Origin: Streptomyces sp. NRRL F-5123
Lineage (GTDB): Bacteria; Actinomycetota; Actinomycetes; Streptomycetales; Streptomycetaceae
Length of the DNA: 64,000 nucleotides
Reading direction: 5' to 3'
Assembly (NCBI RefSeq): GCF_000721495.1
Contig: NZ_JOHY01000057.1
Location: 11,908 to 75,907, forward strand
Every line of letters starts with the position of its first letter. Positions within the stretch are counted from its first letter, which is position 1. Below the pieces are notes generated by a model. It had not been told where the DNA came from. It was given only the letters and a program-made list of their open reading frames with translations, and searched no databases. Below are positions 56,576 to 64,000 of this stretch, in pieces. Both the position numbers and the translations under genes were made by a program.

Positions 56576-56606
56576 TTGACCCATCACACCGGTGTGAAGG
56601 TCAAGT
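56576..56606 (+). promoter_or_regulatory. MerR-type operator/promoter
   Basis: TTGACC (56576-56581) is followed by CACACCGGTGTG, a perfect 12-bp palindrome, flanked by GGTCAA that mirrors the -35. A -10-like TCAAGT ends at 56606, 19 bp after the -35. It probably drives the MerR gene and also faces the divergent hydrolase operon. Confidence 0.65.
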
Positions 56607-56629
56607 ACCTGGCGTGGTGAGGAGAATCG

Positions 56630-57022
56630 GTGCTGATAGGCGAGCTGTCACGGCGGACCGGAGTGGTGGCCCGGCTGCTGCGGTACTACGAGGAGCAGGG
56701 CCTGCTGCGCCCCGGCCGCGACCGCAGCGGATACCGCGTGTACGCGCCGGACGCCCCGTACGTCGTCGCCCGCATCCGGGGCATGCTGGCGGCCGGGCTG
56801 ACCACCGACGCCATCCGCGAGATGCTGCCGTGCGCCACCGGCGCAGGGCCGGGGATCGAGCCCTGCCCGGAGGTGCTGCGGACGATGACCGCGTATCTGG
56901 AGCGGATGGACGCGGACATCGCGGATCTGCACCGCCGCCGCGCCGCGCTGGCCGCGTTCCGTGACGCGACCGAGGCGCGGCAGGGGCAGGGGCAGGGGCA
57001 GGGGCAGAGGCTGGCTCACTGA
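56630..57022 (+). CDS. MerR-family regulator
   Basis: A 130-residue protein from GTG 56630 with GAGGAG about 6 nt before it. DNA-binding helix region IGELSRRTGVVARLLRYYEEQGLL and a coiled-coil helix; two cysteines flank a short loop (LPCATGAGPGIEPC), which could sense redox state or metal. The tail is a QG repeat coded by (GGGGCA)n-like sequence, likely variable in length. Probably regulates the divergent hydrolase/F420-enzyme operon. Confidence 0.88.
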   Translation: MLIGELSRRTGVVARLLRYYEEQGLLRPGRDRSGYRVYAPDAPYVVARIRGMLAAGLTTDAIREMLPCATGAGPGIEPCPEVLRTMTAYLERMDADIADLHRRRAALAAFRDATEARQGQGQGQGQRLAH

Positions 57023-57097
57023 AGGGCCTTGATCAGGCCTGGCGCACCGACGACGGGGCGACACCCCGCGGGGTACCGCCCCGTCCGGGGCCGCCGT

Positions 57098-58921
57098 TCA
57101 CCCCTCGTCGCCGACGCCCGGGCGGTCCTCGCGGTGGCGGCGGCCCGGCAGCATCTCCTGGATCTTGGCCTTCACGCCCTGCCGCACCACCGCCGCGCGG
57201 TCGCTGTCGCCGTGCAGCACCGCCGAGGCCGCTGCCTCGATCTGGTCCCAGGTGGCGTGCGGCGGGACCGGCGGGACGGCGGGATCGGTGCGGAAGTCGA
57301 TGACGAAGGGCCGGTCCGCGGCCAGGGCCCGCCGCCATGCCTCGTGGACGTCGCCGGGTTCCTCCACCCGCACGCCGTCCAGGCCGACGGAGCGCGCGAA
57401 GTCGGCGTAGCGCACGTCCGGGAGGGACTGCGAGGGCAGGAACTGCGGGGCGCCCTCCATGGCCCGCATCTCCCAGGTCACCTGGTTGAGGTCCTGGTTG
57501 TTGAGCACGGCCACCACCAGCCGCGGGTCCGCCCAGTCCTGCCAGTACTTCGCCGCGGTGATCAGCTCGGCCATGCCGTTCATCTGCATGGCGCCGTCCC
57601 CGACGAGGGCGAGCGCGGGCCGGTCGGGGTGGGCGAACTTCGCGCCGATCGCGTACGGCACGCCCGGTCCCATCGTGGCGAGGGTGCCGGACAGCGACCC
57701 GCGCATGGCGCCGCGCATCCGCAGGTGCCGGGCGTACCAGTTGGCGGCCGAGCCGGAGTCCGCCGAGACCATCACGTCCGCCGGCAGCAGTTCGTCCACG
57801 GCGTGCACCACGTACTCGGGGTTGATCGGATCGGCGTCCACCGCGGCTCGCCGCTGCATGACCTCCCACCAGCGGGCGGCGTTCCGCTCGATGCCCTTGC
57901 GCCACGCGCCGTGCTTCTTCGCCTTCAGCTGCGGCAGCAGCCGCTTCAGGGTGCTCGCCGCGTCGCCCACGAGGTTGACCTCGAAGGGGTAGCGCAGCCC
58001 GATCATGAAGGGGTCGGCGTCGATCTGCACCGCCCGAGCCTGGCCGAAGTCCGGCAGGAACTGCGTGTAGGGGAAGCTGGAGCCGACGACGAGCAGCGTG
58101 TCGCAGTCGCGCATCATCTCGTACGAGGGCCGGGTGCCCAGCAGCCCGATGGAGCCGGTGACGTACGGCAGGTCGTCGGGCAGCACGTCCTTGCCCAGCA
58201 GCGCCTTGGCCACGCCCGCGCCCAGCAGGTCGGCCGCGTGCTCGACCTCCGAGCGCGCGCCCCGCGCGCCCTGCCCCACCAGGATCGCGACCTTCTCCCC
58301 GGCGTCGAGCACCTCGGCGGCCCGGTGCAGGTCGTCGTCGGACGGCACTGGCGCGTAGTGCGCGACGCCCAGGCTGGACGGGACCATCTTGAACGCGTGC
58401 GTCGGCGGGCTGTAGTCCAGCTCCTGCACGTCGGCCGGGATGATCACGGCGGTGACGGTGTGCCGCGCGTACGCGGTGCGCAGCGCCCGGTCCAGCACGT
58501 TCGGCAGCTGCTCGGGCACGGTGACCGTCTCGCAGAACTCGGCGGCGACGTCCTTGTAGAGGCTCGCCAGGTCCACCTCCTGCTGGTAACTGCCGCCCAT
58601 GGCGCTGCGGTTGGTCTGGCCGACGATCGCGACGACGGGTACGTGGTCGAGCTTGGCGTCGTACAGCCCGTTGAGCAGGTGGATGGCGCCGGGGCCCGAG
58701 GTGGCGGCGCACACCCCGACCTTGCCGGAGAACTTCGCGTAGCCCACCGCTTCGAAGGCGGCCATCTCCTCGTGCCTGGCCTGGACGAAGCGCGGTTCGT
58801 TCCCCGCCCGCCCCCAGGCGGCGAGCAGGCCGTTGATGCCGTCGCCCGCGTAGGCGAAGACGTGCTCGACGTCCCATTCGCGCAGACGGTGCAGTACGTA
58901 GTCGGACACCTTCATCGACAC
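57098..58921 (-). CDS. Thiamine-diphosphate pyruvate oxidase/dehydrogenase (PoxB-like)
   Basis: A 607-residue ThDP enzyme: N-terminal Pyr domain with catalytic Glu region (RHEEMAAFEAVGYAKFSG), central domain, and C-terminal ThDP motif GDGAMQMNGMAELITAAKYWQDW...NNQDLN. It closely resembles bacterial pyruvate dehydrogenase (quinone), which turns pyruvate into acetate and CO2 and feeds electrons to the membrane. GTG 58921 is favoured because AGAGGAAG is about 6 nt upstream; ATG 58915 is two codons inside. Located beside a D-lactate-type dehydrogenase, suggesting a pyruvate/lactate oxidation pair. Confidence 0.9.
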   Translation of the reverse strand: MSMKVSDYVLHRLREWDVEHVFAYAGDGINGLLAAWGRAGNEPRFVQARHEEMAAFEAVGYAKFSGKVGVCAATSGPGAIHLLNGLYDAKLDHVPVVAIVGQTNRSAMGGSYQQEVDLASLYKDVAAEFCETVTVPEQLPNVLDRALRTAYARHTVTAVIIPADVQELDYSPPTHAFKMVPSSLGVAHYAPVPSDDDLHRAAEVLDAGEKVAILVGQGARGARSEVEHAADLLGAGVAKALLGKDVLPDDLPYVTGSIGLLGTRPSYEMMRDCDTLLVVGSSFPYTQFLPDFGQARAVQIDADPFMIGLRYPFEVNLVGDAASTLKRLLPQLKAKKHGAWRKGIERNAARWWEVMQRRAAVDADPINPEYVVHAVDELLPADVMVSADSGSAANWYARHLRMRGAMRGSLSGTLATMGPGVPYAIGAKFAHPDRPALALVGDGAMQMNGMAELITAAKYWQDWADPRLVVAVLNNQDLNQVTWEMRAMEGAPQFLPSQSLPDVRYADFARSVGLDGVRVEEPGDVHEAWRRALAADRPFVIDFRTDPAVPPVPPHATWDQIEAAASAVLHGDSDRAAVVRQGVKAKIQEMLPGRRHREDRPGVGDEG

Positions 58922-58973
58922 GGGGCTTCCTCTCGTCGTGCGCTTCCAGGTTGCTGTGGGGCCCTGCAGCGGC

Positions 58974-61900
58974 TCAGCGGCGCAGCCGGCGCAGCGCCGC
59001 GTACAGGCCGCCGGCGGCCGGGCCCGCGACCGCGAGGGCCGCCGCGGCGGTGGCCAGCCGGGCGCCGGCGGTGCCCGGCGGGCGGGGGCGGTCCGCGGCC
59101 TTCTCCGGGTGGTCGGCGGGGGCCGGACCGTCGAGGCCGAGGGCAAGCACCTCGGCCAGGTGCAGGGCGCCGCGGCCCGTACCGCCCTGCTCGATCTGGG
59201 TGCGGCAGCTGAAGCCGTCCGCGACGACCAGGGCGCTCGGGGCGGCGGCCCGTACGCCGGGCAGCACGCCCAGTTCGCCGATGGCCCGGGACAGCTGCTG
59301 GTGTCCCGCCTCGAAGCCGAAGTTCCCGGCCAGGCCGCAGCAGCCCTCGTCGAGGACGTCCGCGTCCAGGCCCGCCCTGCGCATCAGCTCGCGGTCGGCG
59401 TCGAAGCCGGTCACGGCGTGCTGGTGGCAGTGGGTCTGCACGGTCGCGGCGCGGGCCAGCACCGGCGGCGTCCACCCGTCGGGCGCCTTGTGCAGCAGCA
59501 GTTCGGAGAAGGTGTGGAACTGCCCGGCGAGCCGCCGCAGGTCCTGGTCGTCCGGCAGCAGCTCGGGCGCGTCGGCGCGGAAGACCGCCGTGCACGACGG
59601 TTCGAGGCCCACCACGGGCGTGCCGGCCTCGATCCACGGCCGCAGCACCTCCGCCGTGCGTTTCAGCACCCTTTTCGCCAGGCCCAGCTGCCCCGTCGAG
59701 ACCAGCGTCAGACCGCAGCACACCTCCTGCTCCGGCACCGCCACCCGGAAGCCGGCGTCCTCCAGCACCTTCACCGCCGAGCGGGCCACGGACGGGTGGA
59801 AGTACGTGCTGAAGGTGTCGGGCCACAGCACCACGGCCCGCGGGTCGCCGGGCTCGGGCGGCGGTGTACCGCGCCCGCGCCACCAGCGCACGAAGGACTC
59901 CTCCGCGAACAGCGGCGCGTCCCGGTCGGCCACCCCCGCGAGGCGCTTGCCGAGCGCGGCGAGCCCCGGCGCCCGCAGCGCCGCGTTCACGGCGCCGGGC
60001 GCGAACTGCGCCGCCCGCGCCCACAGCGGCAGCCAGCCCAGCGCGTAGTGCGCGGCGGGGCGCAGTCGGCCCCTGTAGTGGTGGGCGAGGAACTCGGCCT
60101 TGTACGTGGCCATGTCGACGCCCACCGGGCAGTCGGACTTGCAGCCCTTGCACGCCAGGCACAGGTCGAGGGCGTCGCGGACCTCGGGGGAGCGCCAGCC
60201 GCCGGTGACCGGGGAGTCGCCGTGGCCGCCGATCATCTCGAACAGCAGCCGGGCGCGGCCCCGGGTGGAGTGCTCCTCCTCGCCGGTGGCCCGGTAGGAC
60301 GGGCACATCACGCCGCCCTGGTGGCTGCGGCAGTTGCCGATGCCGACGCAGCGCATGACGGCCTGGTTGAAGGAGCCGCCGTCCGCGGGATAGCCGAAGG
60401 ACGCGTCCGTGTCGTCCCGCGGCCGCCAGTCCGCTCCCAGCCGCAGGTCGGCGTCGGCTGGGTTCGGGGCGACGACCTTGCCCGGGTTCATCCGGTCGTC
60501 GGGGTCGAACAGCGCCTTCAGCTCGCCGAACGCGCCCACCAGCCGGTCGCCGTACATGGTGCGCAGCAGCTCGCCGCGGGCCTGGCCGTCGCCGTGCTCG
60601 CCGGACAGCGAGCCGCCGTAGGACACCACGAGGCGGGCCGCCTCCCGGAGGAAGTCGTGGAAGCGCGCGACCCCTTCGGCGGTGCGCAGCCCGAAGGGGA
60701 TGCGGGTGTGCACGCAGCCCTGCCCGAAGTGGCCGTAGAGGGACGGGTGGTCGTAGCCGAAGCGGTCGAAGAGGACCTTGAGGTCGCGCAGGTAGTCGCC
60801 GAGCCGGTCGGGCGGGACCGCGGAGTCCTCCCAGCCCTCCCACGTCTCGCGGTCGTCCGGCGGGCGGGCGGTGACGCCGAGCCCCGCCTCGCGGGCTTTG
60901 AGCATCCGCTGCTCGCGGGCGGTGTCGTCGGACAGGGCCACGTCCGGGTCGGCCGGGCTCCGGCCGAGCGCCGCCAGCAGCTCCTCGGCCTGCCGGTCGG
61001 CGGCCTGCTTGTCGTCCCCGGTGAACTGGAGCAGCAGCCAGCTGCCGGCCGCGGGCAGCGACCGCAGCGACTCCAGGTGGCTGCCCTCCTCCCGCATGAG
61101 CTGCGCCATCCGGTCGTCCAGCGCCTCCAGTTGCGTCGGCGAGCTGTGTTCCAGGACGCGCGGTACGTCGTCGGCCGCGGCGCAGATGTCGGGGTAGCCG
61201 AGCACCAGCATCGCGTCGGCGGCGGGCACCGGCACCAGGCCCAGCTCGGCGTGCAGCACCGTCACGAGGGTGCCCTCGCTGCCGACGAGGGCGCGCGCCA
61301 CGTCGAAGCCGTTCTCCGGCAGCAGTTCGTCCAGGTTGTAACCGGACACCCGGCGCGGGATCTTCGGGTAGCCGCGCCGGATGTCGGCGAGGTAGTGGTC
61401 GCCGATCCGGCGCATCCCGGCGTACAGTTCCGCGCGCCGCCCGCCGGCGGCCTCGACGGCGTCGTACTCCTCGGGCGTGGTGCGCCCCACCCAGCAGCGC
61501 GTGCCGTCGTAGGTGAGGATCTCCAGACGGCGCACGTTGTCGGCGGTCTTGCCGTACGCCTGCGCGGACGCCCCGCAGGAGTTGTTGCCGATCATGCCGC
61601 CGAGGGCGCAGTGGCTGTGTGTGGACGGCTTCGGCCCGAACATCAGCCCGCAGGCCGCCAGTTGCCGGTTGAGGTCGTCCAGGACGACCCCGGGCTCCAC
61701 GACGCAGGTGCGGGCCTCGGTGTCGATCGAGACCAGGCCGTCGCAGTATTTCGTCCAGTCGAGGACGACGGCGGTGTTGGTGCACTGCCCGGCCAGGCTC
61801 GTGCCGCCCCCGCGCGACAGCAGCGGCGCCCCGAACCTGGCGCAGACCGCGACGACGGCCGCCCCCGCCTCGACGGTGCGCGGCACGACCACGCCGAGCG

Positions 61901-62060
61901 GCACCTGGCGGTAGTTCGAGCCGTCCGTGGCGTAGGCGCCCCGGCTGCCGGCGTCGAAGCGCACCTCGGCGTCCACCTCGGCGCGCAGGGCGGTCTCCAG
62001 GGCGGTGAGGTCGAGCGTGTCGGGGACTTCCGCGGACGACGGGCGTTCGGAAGTGCTCAT
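58974..62060 (-). CDS. FAD-linked oxidase fused to Fe-S oxidoreductase (D-lactate dehydrogenase type)
   Basis: A 1,028-residue protein. Residues 1-500 are an FAD-binding PCMH domain (SRGGGTSLAGQC, then GGMIGNNSCGA) and FAD-oxidase C-terminal region. Residues 560-700 are a ferredoxin-like domain with clusters in CVGIGNCRS and CLACKGCKSDCP. Residues 750-1000 contain two CCG motifs (CCGLTLVSTGQ, CCGLAGNFGFE) typical of GlpC/LldE-type proteins. The last 25 residues are hydrophobic plus an arginine-rich end, likely a membrane anchor. Expected to oxidise D-lactate or another 2-hydroxy acid and pass electrons to quinone. ATG 62060 gives the usual N-terminus. Confidence 0.9.
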   Translation of the reverse strand: MSTSERPSSAEVPDTLDLTALETALRAEVDAEVRFDAGSRGAYATDGSNYRQVPLGVVVPRTVEAGAAVVAVCARFGAPLLSRGGGTSLAGQCTNTAVVLDWTKYCDGLVSIDTEARTCVVEPGVVLDDLNRQLAACGLMFGPKPSTHSHCALGGMIGNNSCGASAQAYGKTADNVRRLEILTYDGTRCWVGRTTPEEYDAVEAAGGRRAELYAGMRRIGDHYLADIRRGYPKIPRRVSGYNLDELLPENGFDVARALVGSEGTLVTVLHAELGLVPVPAADAMLVLGYPDICAAADDVPRVLEHSSPTQLEALDDRMAQLMREEGSHLESLRSLPAAGSWLLLQFTGDDKQAADRQAEELLAALGRSPADPDVALSDDTAREQRMLKAREAGLGVTARPPDDRETWEGWEDSAVPPDRLGDYLRDLKVLFDRFGYDHPSLYGHFGQGCVHTRIPFGLRTAEGVARFHDFLREAARLVVSYGGSLSGEHGDGQARGELLRTMYGDRLVGAFGELKALFDPDDRMNPGKVVAPNPADADLRLGADWRPRDDTDASFGYPADGGSFNQAVMRCVGIGNCRSHQGGVMCPSYRATGEEEHSTRGRARLLFEMIGGHGDSPVTGGWRSPEVRDALDLCLACKGCKSDCPVGVDMATYKAEFLAHHYRGRLRPAAHYALGWLPLWARAAQFAPGAVNAALRAPGLAALGKRLAGVADRDAPLFAEESFVRWWRGRGTPPPEPGDPRAVVLWPDTFSTYFHPSVARSAVKVLEDAGFRVAVPEQEVCCGLTLVSTGQLGLAKRVLKRTAEVLRPWIEAGTPVVGLEPSCTAVFRADAPELLPDDQDLRRLAGQFHTFSELLLHKAPDGWTPPVLARAATVQTHCHQHAVTGFDADRELMRRAGLDADVLDEGCCGLAGNFGFEAGHQQLSRAIGELGVLPGVRAAAPSALVVADGFSCRTQIEQGGTGRGALHLAEVLALGLDGPAPADHPEKAADRPRPPGTAGARLATAAAALAVAGPAAGGLYAALRRLRR

Positions 62061-62229
62061 GCGGGATCGGGTGCCCGTTCGCCCGCGGGGTAATCGGCGT
62101 GTCCTCGCGCCCGGGCGTGTCGGACGTACGGGGCCGGGCCGCACGCATGACCGCCCGCCGGCCGGGCACCCGCAGGGAGCACCGGCCGGACGCGCCGTCC
62201 CGTATGCGGATGCTGGAGGAGGCCGTGCC

Positions 62230-62442
62230 ATGGAGCCCGACGCCGAGCTGGTGGGCGCCTTCCGCCGCGGCGGTGGCGGCGACAAGACCGTCGGCGGCGG
62301 CCTGAAGGTGTGCTGGGACACCGACCGGGACCGCGCGGTGGACACCGTCCACCGGCTGTGGGCCACCGAGCAGCGGCAGTTCTTCGACGCCTGCCGGAGC
62401 GAGGTGCTGCCCGCCATCCAGGACGCCGGTCGCGCCGCCTGA
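62230..62442 (+). pseudogene. Eroded F420-dependent LLM oxidoreductase fragment
   Basis: A 70-codon frame. Its first part (PDAELVGAFRRGGGGDKTVG, GLKVCWDTDRDRAVDTVHRLW) matches the region before the last third of TIGR03557-type F420 enzymes. Its end (FFDACRSEVLPAI) matches the extreme C-terminus of the same family, so about 70 intervening residues are missing. The catalytic N-terminal two thirds are absent. An internal deletion in an already truncated gene is the simplest reading. Confidence 0.72.
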
Positions 62443-62532
62443 GCCTGCCTCCCCGGTCCGCCTGGGCCTGCCGCCCGGTCCGCCTGAGCCTGGCGCCCCC
62501 GGTTCTGCCTCCCCGGTCCGGCGCGGCGCCGC

Positions 62533-63642
62533 TTACGTCCGGCGGCGTCCCGCCGCCGCGGCGCCCAGCGCGACACCCGCCGCGACGGCGGCCGCCAGCC
62601 CCAGGCCGGGGTGCCGGGCCGCCGCGGCCTGCGGGGAGCGCGGGTGGGACCGGTCGTCGAAGGCGCCGTGCGCGCCGAAGTCGCGGCCTCCCGCCCCGTC
62701 CAGGGGCCGCCACAGGTTGTGCGGCCGGCCGGGGGGTGTGGGCTCCGCGGTCTGCTGGGAGCCGTAGCCGGTACGCGCCAGGTAGCGGTCCAGCAGGCCG
62801 GCCGCGATCTTGTTGCCGAGGATCGTGGCCACCGTGGAGGCGCCCACGTAGAACTGCTTGCGCCGCGGGTGCGCCGCGGCGTGGACGACTGCCCGCGCGG
62901 CCACCTCGGGCTGGTAGATGGGTGGCACGGGCTGCGGGTGCCGCGGCAGCCGGGTGAGCACCCAGGAGAACTGCGGGGTGTTGACCGCGGGCATCTGCAC
63001 CACCGTGACGTGCACGTTGCTGCCGCGGTGCATCAGCTCGGTGCGCACCGAGGAGGTGAAGCCGTTGACGGCGTGCTTGGCCCCGCAGTAGGCCGACTGC
63101 AGCGGTATGGAGCGCTCCCCGAGCGCGGAGCCGACCTGCACCACCGTGCCGCGGTCGCGCGGCACCATACGGGCGAGCGCCTCCCGCGTGCCGTTGACGT
63201 ACCCCAGGTACGCCACCTCGGTCACCCGCCGGTACTCGTCCGGGCCGATGTCGGTGAACTGCGCGAAGACCGAGGTGAAAGCCACGTTCACCCATACGTC
63301 CAGCGGTCCGAAGGCCTCCTCCACCGCGTCCGCCGCCGCGGCCACGGCCCGGTGGTCGGCGACGTCGGTGGGCACCGCGAGCGCCTCGCCGCCCAGTTCC
63401 CGCACCTCCGCCGCGGCCGCTTCGAGCCCTGCCCGCCCCCGCGCCAGCAGCCCGATACGGGCGCCGCCCCGCGCGAACTCCCTCACCACCGCGCGTCCGA
63501 TGCCGCCGCTCGCGCCGGTGACGACCACCGTCTGCCGCCGGGGACGCGCGCCCCCGGGCGTCGGCGGGGCGGCCTTCCGGTCCGGCGACGGGTCGCCGGT
63601 GCCGTTGTCCGTGCCCTCGCCGTCCTTCGTTCCGTCGCTCAT
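62533..63642 (-). CDS. SDR-family oxidoreductase with membrane tail
   Basis: A 369-residue short-chain dehydrogenase: NADP motif VTGASGGIGRAVVREFA near residue 41, a VNVA variant in place of NNAG, the catalytic Ser in VGSALGERSI, and YxxxK in AYCGAKHAVNG. The N-terminal 35 residues are disordered, and the last 20 form a hydrophobic/Arg-rich end (GLGLAAAVAAGVALGAAAAG) that could anchor it in the membrane, as in the neighbouring dehydrogenase. ATG 63642. Substrate unknown. Confidence 0.88.
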   Translation of the reverse strand: MSDGTKDGEGTDNGTGDPSPDRKAAPPTPGGARPRRQTVVVTGASGGIGRAVVREFARGGARIGLLARGRAGLEAAAAEVRELGGEALAVPTDVADHRAVAAAADAVEEAFGPLDVWVNVAFTSVFAQFTDIGPDEYRRVTEVAYLGYVNGTREALARMVPRDRGTVVQVGSALGERSIPLQSAYCGAKHAVNGFTSSVRTELMHRGSNVHVTVVQMPAVNTPQFSWVLTRLPRHPQPVPPIYQPEVAARAVVHAAAHPRRKQFYVGASTVATILGNKIAAGLLDRYLARTGYGSQQTAEPTPPGRPHNLWRPLDGAGGRDFGAHGAFDDRSHPRSPQAAAARHPGLGLAAAVAAGVALGAAAAGRRRT

Positions 63643-63771
63643 GGCCGCGTGTTCCCTTCCGTACGCAAAGCGGTGCGCTCTGCGGTTACCCCCCGGCAGG
63701 CGCGGCATGCCGTGCCCGCCATCCGGGGCCCGCGAGGCGTACCGCACCGCGGCCGGGGGCATTCGCCCGCC

Positions 63772-63930
63772 ATGGATCGTTCCGTGGCGCCCGTCCCCGA
63801 CGCCCTCGCGGCCTACCACCGCGACCGCCTAGTCGGCGCCCTGCGCGACCTGGCCGCCCACGCCGGCGGCCTGCCGTCCGCCTCGCACGTGGCGCTGCCT
63901 AGTGCTGTGACCGGGAGGGTTTGCCGGTAG
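63772..63930 (+). pseudogene. Gene interrupted by inverted-repeat element
   Basis: An ATG at 63772 opens a helical sequence (DALAAYHRDRLVGALRDLAA) with the codon use of a real gene. After 43 codons the frame enters copy C of the inverted-repeat element and stops at a TAG at 63928-63930. The rest would lie beyond the window. It is probably a disrupted gene; the family is not recognised. Confidence 0.55.
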
Positions 63931-64000
63931 CTTGCGGCGTCCGGTGCGGTGCGTCGCAAGGCGCCGGATCGGCCTCGTAGTGGGCCTGCTCGGTCGATGC
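63899..64000 (+). mobile_element. CTAG-flanked inverted-repeat element, copy C (cut by window end)
   Basis: The first 102 bp of the element, in the same orientation as copy A and almost identical to it. It starts with CTAG (63899-63902), then TGCTGTGACCGGGAGG. The right end lies outside the window. Confidence 0.85.

Noticed and set aside
58938..62093. A 1,051-codon plus-strand frame opposite the FAD/Fe-S dehydrogenase
   Set aside because: No recognisable domains; the minus strand contains FAD, Fe-S and CCG motifs in correct order.

Overview
The window is very GC-rich actinobacterial chromosome, most likely from Streptomyces or a close relative in Streptomycetaceae. Support comes from the gene content: fasR-fabD-fabH-acpP-fabF, a homodimeric aceE, the DUF3145, DUF3052 and DUF475 families, a large TerD-type stress locus, and frequent GTG starts. 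The left half (to about 30.9 kb) reads like conserved core chromosome. The right half is more accessory: a tRNA-associated graveyard, two giant secreted proteases with their own regulators, a peptide importer, and several MerR-controlled redox genes.

Layout. 1-2.6 kb: edge of an SGNH lipoprotein hydrolase, DUF3145, and a beta-hydroxyacid dehydrogenase. 2.7-7.7 kb: the type II fatty acid synthase operon (minus strand) with its regulator FasR upstream. 7.8-13.1 kb: a pirin, a beta-lactamase-fold hydrolase, a MerR regulator with an aldo/keto reductase, a DUF4429 protein and an alpha/beta hydrolase. 13.2-17.8 kb: a short inverted-repeat element, aceE, DUF3052 and a peroxiredoxin. 17.8-26.9 kb: the Ter stress module (four TerD/TerA-type proteins, a DUF475 membrane protein, a CitE-like lyase, a PRTase joined to a StiP/PELOTA protein, and a HAD phosphatase). 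27.1-30.7 kb: a P-loop kinase, an O-methyltransferase, a DUF4383 membrane protein, an FmdB-type zinc ribbon and a coiled-coil protein.

30.88-35.69 kb: a tRNA-Val(TAC) gene whose 3' half and trailing terminator recur about 4.7 kb downstream, as at the ends of a tRNA-targeted integrated island. No integrase remains. Inside are a 5'-truncated Ser/Thr kinase, a small HTH-like protein, a 128-residue protein ending in a hydrophobic tail, a coupled gene pair encoding a 78-residue protein and a ten-cysteine protein, part of a second tRNA 3' end, and a trypsin-fold protein that has lost its catalytic His and Ser and carries a two-helix membrane domain. The last resembles proteins of bacterial conflict (TRADD-N/EAD-type) systems.

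36.0-53.7 kb: two paralogous TrmB/LuxR-type regulators, each beside a giant secreted S53 (sedolisin-like) protease with carboxypeptidase-regulatory and Kelch repeats, then a full peptide ABC importer (binding protein, two permeases, fused double ATPase). I read this as a protease/regulator/peptide-uptake locus. A 273-bp direct repeat of the first protease's 3' end brackets the second regulator-protease pair, so the locus has been rearranged. 53.7-63.9 kb: two MerR-controlled units (an SDR; an F420-type oxidoreductase with a hydrolase), a PoxB-like pyruvate oxidase beside a giant FAD/Fe-S D-lactate-type dehydrogenase, an eroded LLM gene, another SDR, and a gene cut short by a third copy of the inverted-repeat element.

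Three copies of this about 166-bp CTAG-flanked element (13.2, 28.4 and 63.9 kb) sit at or in gene ends. All identifications come from reading motifs and remembered families; no database search was possible.
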